Shown: positions 25,540 through 33,914, numbered from the stretch's first letter. The stretch: 51,804 bases of DNA from Oscillospiraceae bacterium (GCA_015065725.1 SVPV01000015.1:1-51804); one strand, 5' to 3'. A program made the numbers and translations. Notes: a model not told the origin generated them from the letters alone.

Positions 25540-25687
25540 AGTTATATTCGCCTTTCGGCGAGTTATATTGCTACGCAGTTATATTTGTACTTCGTCCAAG
25601 TTATATTCGCTTCGCGAGTTTTGGCGGCGAATATAATATCACTTTCACAAAGTGAAAATATCACTGTGCCGTAGGCACAATATCACT
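25540..25687. repeat. Second palindrome array with AGTTATATT and AATATCACT linkers
   Basis: AGTTATATT occurs at 25540, 25561, 25577 and 25599, then AATATCACT at 25635, 25657 and 25679 (the last steps are 22 bp each). Between them lie short palindromes such as CGCC-TTTC-GGCG, CGC-TTC-GCG, TTCAC/GTGAA and GTGCC-GTA-GGCAC. The second half uses the same ATATCAC linker as the array at 15618-15815. It is not coding. Confidence 0.78.
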
Positions 25688-25981
25688 AAAACTGTACCAG
25701 TTCAAACCCATAACCCAAAAATTTAAAAAGCATCAAATTCATACTACCTTTCCAAACACACATCGTATTTTGCCAATCATAATTGTCAATTTTTAAGAAA
25801 ATTGTTGGTTTTTGTTTTAAAACAACCTTGTATTTTTTAAAATTGCAACTTCTGGTTGCAAAAAAATATAGCCGAAGTTGCTTGATTTATTTGTATTTAT
25901 TTGTTATTATTATATTATACGTTGTTTTGGAATAATAATTTATAGGCAATCTTTTTTAAAATTTAAAAGTCAGGTGATTTT
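25688..25981 (+). promoter_or_regulatory. AT-rich promoter region of the HTH-GlmM gene with palindromes
   Basis: No gene is seen. It contains a perfect 14-bp palindrome TTGTTTTAAAACAA (25812-25825), an inverted repeat TTGCAA-7nt-TTGCAA (25843-25861) and a promoter candidate TTGTAT (25891-25896), 16 bp, TATTAT (25913-25918). The palindromes are candidate operators for the XRE domain encoded just downstream (inference). Confidence 0.5.
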
Positions 25982-27604
25982 ATGACCATTGGTGAGAAAA
26001 TAGCCAAGCTTAGAACAACGGCTGGCATCTCTCAAGAACAGCTTGCCGAAAGACTTTCGGTTTCAAGGCAGTCGGTTTCAAAATGGGAAATGGACCAAGC
26101 ATTACCGCAAACCGACAAAATTTTACAGATTTGTGATTTATTTCAAATCTCTGCCGACGAGCTTTTACGAGATAAAGTAAATCTTCCAAGGAGTGTGACG
26201 GGCGTATCCCACGGCAACAAATATTTTGGTACCGACGGTTTTAGAGGAGAAGCAAATGTAAATCTTACCTCTATGCACGCCTATAAAGTGGGTAGATTTT
26301 TAGGTTGGTACTATTCGTCGTCGCTTTCGGGCTGTACAGTTGCAGGCTACAGACCTAAAATTGTAATAGGTAAAGATACAAGACGTTCAAGCTATATGCT
26401 TGAATACTCGCTTGTGGCAGGTATTACTGCTTCGGGTGCAGATGCTTATATGCTTCACGTTACCACTACACCAAGCGTTTCTTATGTTGCACGTCAGGAT
26501 GAATTTGACTGCGGAATTATGATAACCGCATCACACAATCCTTTTTATGATAACGGAATTAAGGTTATAAACCGCTACGGCGAAAAACTAGATGACGCCA
26601 CCACTGCTTTAATTGAGGCATATATCGACGGTGACTTAAAGGCTTTAGGTGTACTGAGCGAGGATTTACCGCTTGCAACAGGCGATAAAATAGGTCTTAT
26701 TGTTGACTATGTTTCGGGCAGAAACAGATATCTTGGATATTTGATTTCTTTGGCATCTAATTCCTATAAGAATTTGAAAATCGGTCTTGACTGTGCTAAC
26801 GGTGCTTCTTGGATGATAGCTAAATCTGTTTTCAGTGCCTTGGGTGCCCAAACCGTAATTATCGGTGCCGAACCTGACGGTGTTAACGTAAATCAGGACT
26901 GCGGTTCAACGCACATAGAAAAGCTTTGCCGTTTGGTTCGTGACCAGCATTTAGATGTTGGTTTTGCCTTTGACGGTGATGCAGACAGATGTCTTGCGGT
27001 TGATGAAAATGGCAACGTGGTTGACGGCGATAAAATAATGTATATTTTAGGTAAACGCTTAATGTCCAAGGGTATGCTTAACGACAATACCGTTGTAGCA
27101 ACCGTAATGTCTAACAGCGGATTTGTTGCAAGCCTCAAAGAAGCGGGTATGAAGTGTGCCCAAACTACCGTTGGCGACCGCTTTGTTTATGAATGTATGC
27201 AAAACAACGACTATAGCTTAGGCGGTGAGCAGTCGGGCCATATTATTCTCAAAAAATATGCCACTACGGGCGACGGATTGCTTACTGCAATTATGCTTGC
27301 CGAAGAAATTTGTGACCGCAAATCCTCCCTTGCAAAACTTGCTGAGCCTGTTATGCTTTATCCGCAGTATACCAAGAATATACGGGTAAAAAATAAGGCA
27401 GAGGTGCTTGCCGATAGCGACGTTTTAAAGGCGTTAGAAGACGTTGAAAAGCTTATTGACGGTAAGGGCAGAGCACTTTTACGTCAAAGCGGAACCGAGC
27501 CTGTGATACGCGTTATGATAGAAAGCGAAACACAGGAAAAGTGTGAGGAATTTGCACAGCTTATTGCTGATAAAATAATAGAAAAAGGCTACAAAGCCGA
27601 TTAA
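25982..27604 (+). CDS. XRE helix-turn-helix / phosphoglucosamine mutase (GlmM-like) fusion
   Basis: One uninterrupted 540-residue frame joins two families. Residues about 5-62 are a classic XRE/Cro HTH (IGEKIAKLRTTAGISQEQLAERLSVSRQSVSKWE...). From residue 79 a complete alpha-D-phosphohexomutase follows: KYFGTDGFRGEAN, the phosphoserine loop GIMITASHNPFYDNGIK (Ser about 184), the metal loop FAFDGDADR, sugar loop GGEQSGH and phosphate-binding RQSGTEPVIRV. The motifs fit GlmM (GlcN-6-P to GlcN-1-P, UDP-GlcNAc synthesis) better than other mutases. GlmM alone is about 450 residues, so the HTH is additional. AGGTGATTTT precedes the ATG. An internal AAGGAG (26188-26193) sits 1 nt before an in-frame GTG, too close for normal initiation, and may be a relic of a separate gene start. 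nagB follows after 13 bp. It may sense amino-sugar phosphates and regulate transcription (inference). Confidence 0.9.
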   Translation: MTIGEKIAKLRTTAGISQEQLAERLSVSRQSVSKWEMDQALPQTDKILQICDLFQISADELLRDKVNLPRSVTGVSHGNKYFGTDGFRGEANVNLTSMHAYKVGRFLGWYYSSSLSGCTVAGYRPKIVIGKDTRRSSYMLEYSLVAGITASGADAYMLHVTTTPSVSYVARQDEFDCGIMITASHNPFYDNGIKVINRYGEKLDDATTALIEAYIDGDLKALGVLSEDLPLATGDKIGLIVDYVSGRNRYLGYLISLASNSYKNLKIGLDCANGASWMIAKSVFSALGAQTVIIGAEPDGVNVNQDCGSTHIEKLCRLVRDQHLDVGFAFDGDADRCLAVDENGNVVDGDKIMYILGKRLMSKGMLNDNTVVATVMSNSGFVASLKEAGMKCAQTTVGDRFVYECMQNNDYSLGGEQSGHIILKKYATTGDGLLTAIMLAEEICDRKSSLAKLAEPVMLYPQYTKNIRVKNKAEVLADSDVLKALEDVEKLIDGKGRALLRQSGTEPVIRVMIESETQEKCEEFAQLIADKIIEKGYKAD

Positions 27605-27617
27605 GGAGAAATATATT

Positions 27618-28328
27618 ATGAATTTAATTACCGTAAAAACCTATGAAGAATTAAGCCGTAAGGCAGGCAAGCTTATAGCATCTCAGGTGCTTTTAAAACC
27701 CAATTGCGTGTTAGGTCTTGCAACAGGCTCTTCGCCTATTGGCACCTATAAGTATTTGATTGAAGAATGCAAAAACGGCGACCTTGATTTTAGTAAAGTT
27801 ACTACCGTTAATCTTGACGAGTATATCGGACTTGACGGCACAAACGACCAAAGCTACCGTTATTTTATGAACACAAATCTTTTTGAGCATATTAATGTTC
27901 CAATGGAGAATACAAATGTTCCTAATGGCTGTGCTGAGGATATGCAAAAAGAGTGTGCCCGCTATGATGCTTTGATAGAAGATTTAGGCGGAATTGATTT
28001 ACAGCTTTTAGGTATCGGACTTGACGGTCATATCGGCTTTAATGAGCCTTGCGAGTTTTTTGTCAAGGGTACAAACGTTGTTGAGCTTGACCCCTCTACT
28101 ATTGAGGCTAATGCACGCTTCTTTGCTTCTGCTGACGAGGTGCCGAAAAGTGCAATAACAATGGGTATGCAGGCTATTATGCAGGCAAAGAACGTTTTGC
28201 TTATAGCAAACGGCCCTGCAAAGCGTGAAATTGTAGAAAAAGCATTTAAGGGACCGATTACACCATTAGTTCCTGCTTCTATTCTTCAGCTTCATCCATC
28301 TCTTACAGTAATTTATAGCGAAAACTAA
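27618..28328 (+). CDS. nagB: Glucosamine-6-phosphate deaminase
   Basis: Converts GlcN-6-P to fructose-6-P and ammonia. The 236-residue protein has the NagB signature: LGLATGSSPIGTYKYLIEE, VNLDEYIGLDGTNDQSYRYFMN (catalytic Asp in the LDEY element), LLGIGLDGHIGFNEP (catalytic His loop) and the C-terminal region with ANGPAKREIVEKA. It is slightly shorter than the E. coli enzyme (266) and lacks the allosteric C-terminus, as in Bacillus-type NagB. It is co-transcribed with the HTH-GlmM gene (13-bp gap, AAGGAGAAATATATT ribosome binding site), so two enzymes drawing on the same metabolite share one mRNA. Confidence 0.95.
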   Translation: MNLITVKTYEELSRKAGKLIASQVLLKPNCVLGLATGSSPIGTYKYLIEECKNGDLDFSKVTTVNLDEYIGLDGTNDQSYRYFMNTNLFEHINVPMENTNVPNGCAEDMQKECARYDALIEDLGGIDLQLLGIGLDGHIGFNEPCEFFVKGTNVVELDPSTIEANARFFASADEVPKSAITMGMQAIMQAKNVLLIANGPAKREIVEKAFKGPITPLVPASILQLHPSLTVIYSEN

Positions 28329-28339
28329 TTCTGTTTTTT

Positions 28340-28377
28340 AAAAAGGACTATCCCGCTTTAGTGGGATAGTCCTTTTT
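28340..28377. terminator. Bidirectional terminator shared by nagB and the FAD/Rieske gene
   Basis: AAAAAGGACTATCCC pairs with GGGATAGTCCTTTTT. The stop codon of the minus-strand gene (28358-28360) lies in the loop, so its last codons form one arm. Confidence 0.9.
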
Positions 28378-29668
28378 TGTCGTCTGTTGCAGGGTTGTCT
28401 ATAAGTTCCCCGTTTTCCTTAAAGCGTGAGCCGTGACAGGAACAATCCCAGCTATGCTCATGCTTATTATATATAAGTGCACACCCCATGTGCGGACAGC
28501 GTGGTGCTGTCGGTCGAAGCAGGCCCGAAACCGACTCAAAACAATTGGCAAAGAGTTGCGGATGAAGCATTTTTCTATCAGGTGAATAAAGCTCTTCGTA
28601 TTCGTTTTGCCTGCCCGTCAATAAATCTCTTAAAAGCATAGCCGCCGTCATTGAGGAGGTCATACCCCACTTATTAAAGCCTGTCGCCACATAAAGATTT
28701 GGCGTATTTTTTGAATATCTACCGATATAGGCAATAGAGTCAAGACTCATACAGTCCTGTGTTGCCCACCTTGAAACTATTTTTGCATTTTTATAATTTT
28801 GCTTTGTAAACCGCTCAAGTTCTGTCCAATTTCCGCCTTTTTTGCCCGTTCTATGACTGCCTCCGCCCAAAAGCAGAAGTCCGTTATAGTCCCTAAACGA
28901 CAAACCTTTTATGTTTTCATCTACATACATTGCATCTATAGTTGGGGCATCCTTTATAGCTAAAACATAGCTTCGGTGCTGATAAAGCTTTAAAAAATAT
29001 CCGCCGTGCTTGTTTAAAAAGGGAAAATGCGTTGCTACAACTATACGCTTTGCGTGGATTTTTCCCTTGTTTGTAACAACCGCATTTTCTCCGATTTGGA
29101 GTACCTTTGTGTTTTCACAAATATTAAGTCCTTTAGCTATGGAAAAGCCGAATTTTAAGGGATTAAACTCTGCTTGGTTTTCGGTTTTTACGGCACCCGC
29201 TACCGAAAAGGCGAGCGGCAGCTCATTCAAAAATTCAGCCTTTGCACCAATCTTTGAAAGCACCTCTATTTCCTTTTGTATAGCCTCTTTATTATCGCGT
29301 GAATAAACAACGTTATCCCGTTTAGTAAAATCACAGCTATGCTTTTTTGAAAGCTCAAAATATTTTTTAAGTGCCTCGTTTTGCGAGCGATAGTAAAGCT
29401 CTGCCGCTTTTATACCGTAGCTTTTTTCTATTTTACTGTAAATAAGACCGTGAGCTATCGTTATTTTTGCGGTGGTGTTTTTAGTAATGCCGTTTAAGAT
29501 TTTGTCTGCCTCAACAATTAAGTAATCGGCACCCGATTCCTTTAACATATATCCGCATAAAAGTCCTGTTATTCCGCCGCCTATTATTAAAACGTCGGTT
29601 TTAGTGTCACCCTTTAAGCTTTCAAAACAAGGTCTTTTTAAACCGCTTTGCCATATAGATTCCATCAT
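28358..29668 (-). CDS. FAD-dependent oxidoreductase (DAO type) with C-terminal Rieske domain
   Basis: Flavoprotein of 436 residues: a dinucleotide motif DVLIIGGGITGLLCGYML and DADA/glycine-oxidase-like core with ITKNTTAKITIAHG, RIVVATHFPF and NLYVATGFNKWGMTSSMTAA. A Rieske [2Fe-2S] domain occupies the last 80 residues with ligands in CPHMGC (C-x-H) and CSCHGSRF (C-x-x-H). This fusion is widespread in Firmicutes and its substrate is undefined. Two in-tandem ATGs (29668 and 29665) exist; GGTGAT is better spaced for the second. The C-terminus is short after the Rieske motif, ending DDKKGLSH inside the terminator hairpin. Confidence 0.9.
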   Translation of the reverse strand: MMESIWQSGLKRPCFESLKGDTKTDVLIIGGGITGLLCGYMLKESGADYLIVEADKILNGITKNTTAKITIAHGLIYSKIEKSYGIKAAELYYRSQNEALKKYFELSKKHSCDFTKRDNVVYSRDNKEAIQKEIEVLSKIGAKAEFLNELPLAFSVAGAVKTENQAEFNPLKFGFSIAKGLNICENTKVLQIGENAVVTNKGKIHAKRIVVATHFPFLNKHGGYFLKLYQHRSYVLAIKDAPTIDAMYVDENIKGLSFRDYNGLLLLGGGSHRTGKKGGNWTELERFTKQNYKNAKIVSRWATQDCMSLDSIAYIGRYSKNTPNLYVATGFNKWGMTSSMTAAMLLRDLLTGRQNEYEELYSPDRKMLHPQLFANCFESVSGLLRPTAPRCPHMGCALIYNKHEHSWDCSCHGSRFKENGELIDNPATDDKKGLSH

Positions 29669-29731
29669 ATCACCGAAATTAGTTTTTGCGGGTTTTAAAA
29701 AATAATTCCTGCGGTTTGAGAAAGAAAATTC

Positions 29732-29757
29732 AAGGGAGGTCGTACGACCTCCCTTTT
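29732..29757. terminator. Terminator of trxB
   Basis: A 24-bp perfect palindrome, AAGGGAGGTCGT joined to ACGACCTCCCTT (29732-29755), with T-rich sequence on both sides. Confidence 0.75.
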
Positions 29758-29773
29758 TAGTTTTAATTATAAT

Positions 29774-30679
29774 TTATTTTCCGTCAACAAAGTCGCAAGC
29801 TGCCAATGCTGCTACGGCACCGTCGGCAACGGCGGTGGCTACTTGGCGGATTCTCTTTTGTCGGCAATCGCCTGCAACAAAAAAACCTTTAGCGTTAGTT
29901 AGACATTCCTCGCCCGAATTTACATATCCCCAATTATTAAGCTCTACAATATTTTTAAACGGCTCGTTTTGGGGAATTAATCCTATTGCAACAAACATAC
30001 CGTCAAGTAAGAGGTCGGCGGTGTTGCCGTTATTACTCTTTACGGTTATTCCTTTAAATTCGTTATCACCTAAAAGCTTTTCTATAACGCTACCGAGTAT
30101 TACCTCAACATTTTCCTTTTGCTTTAGTGCTTCGGCTAGCTTTTGTTCGCCTGTCAGGTAATCGAGATTTTGTATCACATAAACCTTTTTCGCTAAATCT
30201 GATAAGAGTAAGGCTTCCTGTAAAGCGGAATTTCCGCCGCCTATAACTGCTACGGTTTTGCCTGTATAAAAAGCTCCGTCGCATACTGCACAGAAAGAAA
30301 TACCCTCGCCAACAAACCTTTCTTCGCCCTCGAGTCCTAACATTCTGTGTTTTGCACCTGTGGCTATAATTACCGCTTTACCCTCAAAGTCACCGCTATC
30401 GGTATGCACGGTTTTTATATCGCCGTCGGTTACCGACAAAACCTCGGCACACTCTACGTCAGCACCCTGCTCTAAAACCTGTTCAACAAGCTTTTCGGCA
30501 AATTCGTTGCCTGTTACCTCTAAAAATCCTGCTATGTTTTCAACCTTTGGTGAAAAGGTAATCTGACCGCCGAAGCTGCCCTTTTCGATTACCAATACAG
30601 ATTTATTTGCCCTTCTTGAATAGAGGGCGGCGGTCAGTCCCGCAGGACCGCCGCCGATTATAATAATATCATATATCAT
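29774..30679 (-). CDS. trxB: Thioredoxin reductase
   Basis: FAD/NADPH disulfide reductase of 301 residues. It has the N-terminal FAD motif IIGGGPAGLTAALYSRRA, redox centre CAVCDG (family CATC/CAVC type), NADPH motif VIGGGNSALQEALLL and C-terminal FADG-type motif GFFVAGDCRQKRIRQVATAVADGAVAA. It starts 21 bp after nrdD with AAAAGGG upstream, so nrdD and trxB form one transcript. This suggests it recharges the redoxin domain at the NrdD C-terminus, although general thioredoxin reduction is also expected. Confidence 0.95.
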   Translation of the reverse strand: MIYDIIIIGGGPAGLTAALYSRRANKSVLVIEKGSFGGQITFSPKVENIAGFLEVTGNEFAEKLVEQVLEQGADVECAEVLSVTDGDIKTVHTDSGDFEGKAVIIATGAKHRMLGLEGEERFVGEGISFCAVCDGAFYTGKTVAVIGGGNSALQEALLLSDLAKKVYVIQNLDYLTGEQKLAEALKQKENVEVILGSVIEKLLGDNEFKGITVKSNNGNTADLLLDGMFVAIGLIPQNEPFKNIVELNNWGYVNSGEECLTNAKGFFVAGDCRQKRIRQVATAVADGAVAALAACDFVDGK

Positions 30680-30700
30680 AATGTTTACCCTTTTTTAATC

Positions 30701-33070
30701 TTATACATTAAGCATTTTCTTGATTTCGGATACGCCCGCAAACTTGCTGATTTCGCCGTTCTTTACAACAACCAAGGTGGGAGCCTGTCTGATACCAAAC
30801 GCTTCTGCCATATCGGGATTATCGTTAGCAAGGATTTTTTCGTAAGCAAAGCCCTGTTTATCAAGTATCGAGCAAGCTATTTTACAGTTGGGGCAGGTAG
30901 CTGTTGTGAAAAGGTAAACAGCATCGTCTGTTGCTGCCTCACAGCCGCAAGATTCGGTGTTTTCTGTTGCCAAAACGCCGTCACGCTTAAGAACAGAGTT
31001 TGCAACATTATAAACCTTACGGTCTTTGTATTCCTGAGCCTTACCGTCGTTCCAGTTCTTAACAGGACGGTAATAACCTGTAATACGGCTGTAAACCTCA
31101 GCCTCCTCACCGCAATGCGGACAAGAGAATGCCTCACCTGCGATATATCCGTGATTTTTACATACCGAATAGGTTGGAGAAATTGAGTAATAAGGCAATC
31201 TATAGTTTTCAGCAATCTTTCTAACAAGTGTAGCACAAGACTGCCAGTTGGGTAATTTTTCACCAAGGAATGCGTGGAACACCGTACCCGATGTATAAAG
31301 GGTATGAAGCTCGTCCTGCATATCAAGAGCGGTGAAAATATCCTCTGTATAACCAACGGGAAGATGTGAAGAGTTGGTGTAGTAGGGTGTTTCGCCCTCT
31401 CCAGAACCTGCGGTGATGATATCGGGATAATACTTAAGGTCATGCTTAGCAAGACGGAAAGCGGTAGATTCTGCAGGTGTTGCCTCAAGGTTATATAGGT
31501 CTCCGTACTGCTCTTGGTAGTCGGAAAGCTTTGTTCTCATATGGTTAAGAACATCCTTTGCAAACTGCTGTGTCTTTTCGTTTGTCATATCAGCCTTAAG
31601 CCATTTAGCGTTAAGACCAACCTCGTTCATACCAACAAGACCGATTGTTGAGAAGTGGTTATTAAATGTGCCAAGATATCTCTTTGTATACGGATAAAGA
31701 CCTGCGTCTAAAAGCTTGGTGATAACTGTACGCTTAACGTGTAGAGAGCGTGCAGAAATGTCCATCATTCTGTCAAGTCTTGCATAGAAATCAGCCTCAT
31801 CATTTGCAAGATAAGCAATACGGGGTAGGTTGATGGTAACAACGCCTACAGAACCCGTAGACTCACCGCTACCGAAGAAGCCGCCCGACTTTTTGCGAAG
31901 CTCACGAAGGTCTAGACGAAGTCTGCAGCACATTGAACGTACGTCGCTTGGCTCCATATCAGAATTGATATAGTTAGAGAAGTAAGGTGTGCCGTATTTT
32001 GCGGTCATTTCAAAGAGTAGCTTGTTGTTCTCTGTTTCTGACCAGTCAAAATCACGTGTAATAGAATAGGTCGGAATAGGATACTGGAAGCCTCTGCCGT
32101 TAGCATCGCCCTCAACCATAACCTCGATAAAGGCTTTGTTAATCATATCCATTTCGGCTTTACAGTCTTTATACTTAAAGTCCATTTCCTTGCCGCCCAC
32201 AATAGCGTTAAGCTCTGCGAGGTCGTTTGGAACTGTCCAGTCAAGCGTAATGTTGGTAAATGGTGACTGTGTACCCCAACGTGACGGTGTATTTACGCCG
32301 TAAATAAAGCTTTGAATACACTGCTTAACCTCTTTGTAGGTAAGATTGTCAACCTTTACAAAGGGAGCCAAATAGGTGTCAAAGGACGAGAATGCCTGTG
32401 CACCTGCCCATTCGTTCTGCATAATACCAAGGAAGTTAACCATTTGGTTGCAAAGGGTGGATAGGTGGCTTGCAGGAGAAGAAGTAATCTTGCCCGGAAC
32501 ACCGCCAAGGCCCTCTTGAATTAACTGCTTAAGTGACCAACCCGCACAGTAGCCTGTAAGCATAGAAAGGTCGTGAATGTGGATATCGGCATTTCTATGA
32601 GCGTTGCCGATTTCGTCATCATAAATTTCAGACAACCAATAGTTAGCGGTAACGGCACCCGAGTTTGAAAGAATAAGTCCGCCTACCGAATAGGTAACGG
32701 TGGAGTTTTCCTTAACACGCCAGTCATTAACATTAAGATAGTTGTCAATAATTGCCTTGTAGTCAACCATTGTAGCGTTAAGGTTACGAACCTTTTCACG
32801 CTGACGGCGGTAGATAATGTATGCCTTTGCAACATCATCGTAGCCAGCCTTAATAAGCACCGACTCAACGCAGTCCTGTATATTTTCAACCGATATCGTA
32901 CCGTCTTCAATCTTAGGCTCAAAGGCTGCTGTTACCTTTAGTGCCAAAAAGTCGATAATATCTTGGTTATACTGTTTTTGACAAGCGTCAAAAGCCTGTG
33001 CGATAGCACCGCTGATTTTGCTTAAATCAAACGAAACTAATTTTCCGTCACGTTTTACAACGTTATACAT
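30701..33070 (-). CDS. nrdD: Anaerobic (class III) ribonucleotide reductase with fused redoxin domain
   Basis: Glycyl-radical enzyme making dNTPs without oxygen. The 789-residue protein has an ATP-cone (residues about 3-90, VVKRDGKLVSFDLSKISGAIAQAFD), the ten-stranded barrel (YCAGWSLKQLI, EWAGAQAFSSFDTYLAPF, SPFTNITLDW), zinc-site cysteines (CKNHGYIAGEAFSCPHCG) and the glycyl radical loop (RITGYYRPVKNWNDGKAQEYKDRK). After the usual end a glutaredoxin/thioredoxin-like domain of about 80 residues follows, with active site CPNC in YLFTTATCPNCKIACSILDKQGF. A fused redoxin and the adjacent trxB point to thiol-dependent rather than formate-dependent reduction (inference from the NrdD subclasses described in the literature). 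Its own promoter with NrdR-box-like sites lies at 33156-33208. Confidence 0.95.
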   Translation of the reverse strand: MYNVVKRDGKLVSFDLSKISGAIAQAFDACQKQYNQDIIDFLALKVTAAFEPKIEDGTISVENIQDCVESVLIKAGYDDVAKAYIIYRRQREKVRNLNATMVDYKAIIDNYLNVNDWRVKENSTVTYSVGGLILSNSGAVTANYWLSEIYDDEIGNAHRNADIHIHDLSMLTGYCAGWSLKQLIQEGLGGVPGKITSSPASHLSTLCNQMVNFLGIMQNEWAGAQAFSSFDTYLAPFVKVDNLTYKEVKQCIQSFIYGVNTPSRWGTQSPFTNITLDWTVPNDLAELNAIVGGKEMDFKYKDCKAEMDMINKAFIEVMVEGDANGRGFQYPIPTYSITRDFDWSETENNKLLFEMTAKYGTPYFSNYINSDMEPSDVRSMCCRLRLDLRELRKKSGGFFGSGESTGSVGVVTINLPRIAYLANDEADFYARLDRMMDISARSLHVKRTVITKLLDAGLYPYTKRYLGTFNNHFSTIGLVGMNEVGLNAKWLKADMTNEKTQQFAKDVLNHMRTKLSDYQEQYGDLYNLEATPAESTAFRLAKHDLKYYPDIITAGSGEGETPYYTNSSHLPVGYTEDIFTALDMQDELHTLYTSGTVFHAFLGEKLPNWQSCATLVRKIAENYRLPYYSISPTYSVCKNHGYIAGEAFSCPHCGEEAEVYSRITGYYRPVKNWNDGKAQEYKDRKVYNVANSVLKRDGVLATENTESCGCEAATDDAVYLFTTATCPNCKIACSILDKQGFAYEKILANDNPDMAEAFGIRQAPTLVVVKNGEISKFAGVSEIKKMLNV

Positions 33071-33125
33071 TTTGCTTTCCCCTTTTCTTAAAATTTATAT
33101 ATTTATTGTGATAAAAAATAGTAAA

Positions 33126-33152
33126 CACACGCGTCTTTCTAAGACGCGTGTG
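33126..33152 (-). promoter_or_regulatory. Hairpin at the nrdD mRNA 5' end / nrdG terminator
   Basis: An 11-bp stem, CACACGCGTCT (33126-33136) with AGACGCGTGTG (33142-33152). It begins about 4-7 nt after the -10 box, so the nrdD transcript would start with it. A T-rich stretch after it (minus strand) means it may also terminate nrdG. Confidence 0.7.
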
Positions 33153-33155
33153 CTC

Positions 33156-33184
33156 ATTATACAATATATATAGTATTTTGTCAA
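33156..33184 (-). promoter_or_regulatory. Consensus promoter of nrdD
   Basis: Minus strand: TTGACA (33179-33184), 17 bp, TATAAT (33156-33161). Both boxes are perfect. Confidence 0.88.
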
Positions 33185-33208
33185 TGCCATTTTCACAATA
33201 TCTTGTGT
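33159..33208 (-). promoter_or_regulatory. Two NrdR-box-like sites upstream of nrdD
   Basis: Minus strand ACACAAGATATTGTGA (33193-33208, overlapping the nrdG stop) and ACTATATATATTGTAT (33159-33174, between -35 and -10). Both resemble the 16-bp NrdR palindrome, and their centres are about 33-34 bp apart, close to three helical turns as is usual for paired NrdR boxes. NrdR represses ribonucleotide reductase operons. Confidence 0.65.
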
Positions 33209-33900
33209 TAAATTCCTCTAATCTCGGTTTTAACCACAAATTGTGATGCTATTTGTTGCATTTTGTACAATTCTGTAGAATTTATAGATTCGAGTCCGTT
33301 TTCTATAAGGTCGCCCGAGTCTACAAAGTTTTGCAAATAATATCCCTTTGCACCCTTTATCCATTCTCCTATAGAGGCGATATCCTCTACAGTATGAAAA
33401 CCGTCTACTATGGTAGTTCTAAACTCATAGTCAATATCGCTGTTCTTTAAAATCCCAACACTTTTCTCTATGTTTTCTAAAGAAAAATTGTCTGTTCCTG
33501 CGGTAAGGGCATATTTTTCTTTGGAATTTTTAATATCCATAGCCACATAATCGACATTACCGCTGTCTATTAATTCTTTGAGTCTTTCAGGGAAGCTACC
33601 GTTAGTATCTACCTTAACAGCAAAGCCGAGTGCCTTTATTTTTGCTACAAAAGAGCCGATATCAGCGTTTATTAGTGGCTCACCGCCTGTGATACACACA
33701 CCCTCTAAAAGTCCCTGTCTTTTTGAAAGGTATTCTAGTATTTCTTCTTCGCTAAAGGCGGTATCCTCATTAATGTGTGTAACCAGTGAGGCGTTGTGGC
33801 AAAACGGACAGCGAAAATTACAGCCTGCCGTAAAGATTGTGCAAGCCACCTTGCTTGGAAAATCAAGCAAGGTCATTTTTTGAAAACCGTTAATTTTCAT
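33208..33900 (-). CDS. nrdG: Anaerobic ribonucleotide reductase activating protein (radical SAM)
   Basis: Radical SAM activase that places the glycyl radical on NrdD. The 230-residue protein has the [4Fe-4S] motif CNFRCPFC in KVACTIFTAGCNFRCPFCHN, ITGGEPL for SAM binding and VDTNGSFPERL. It belongs to the longer NrdG2-type group rather than the 150-residue E. coli type. The gene starts 14 bp after the double-ACT gene, so it appears to be the last gene of the aryl-acid operon, while nrdD downstream has its own regulated promoter. That splits activase and reductase into different transcription units. Confidence 0.93.
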   Translation of the reverse strand: MKINGFQKMTLLDFPSKVACTIFTAGCNFRCPFCHNASLVTHINEDTAFSEEEILEYLSKRQGLLEGVCITGGEPLINADIGSFVAKIKALGFAVKVDTNGSFPERLKELIDSGNVDYVAMDIKNSKEKYALTAGTDNFSLENIEKSVGILKNSDIDYEFRTTIVDGFHTVEDIASIGEWIKGAKGYYLQNFVDSGDLIENGLESINSTELYKMQQIASQFVVKTEIRGI

Positions 33901-33914
33901 TACTTTTCTCTCTT

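Noticed and set aside
25540-25687. CRISPR array
   Set aside because: Same reasons: 9-nt constant linkers and palindromic intervening segments.
26188-26197. Separate start of glmM (AAGGAG followed by GTG) inside the fusion gene
   Set aside because: Only 1 nt separates the Shine-Dalgarno sequence and the GTG, too short for efficient initiation; the HTH and mutase frames are continuous. Kept only as a possible relic.
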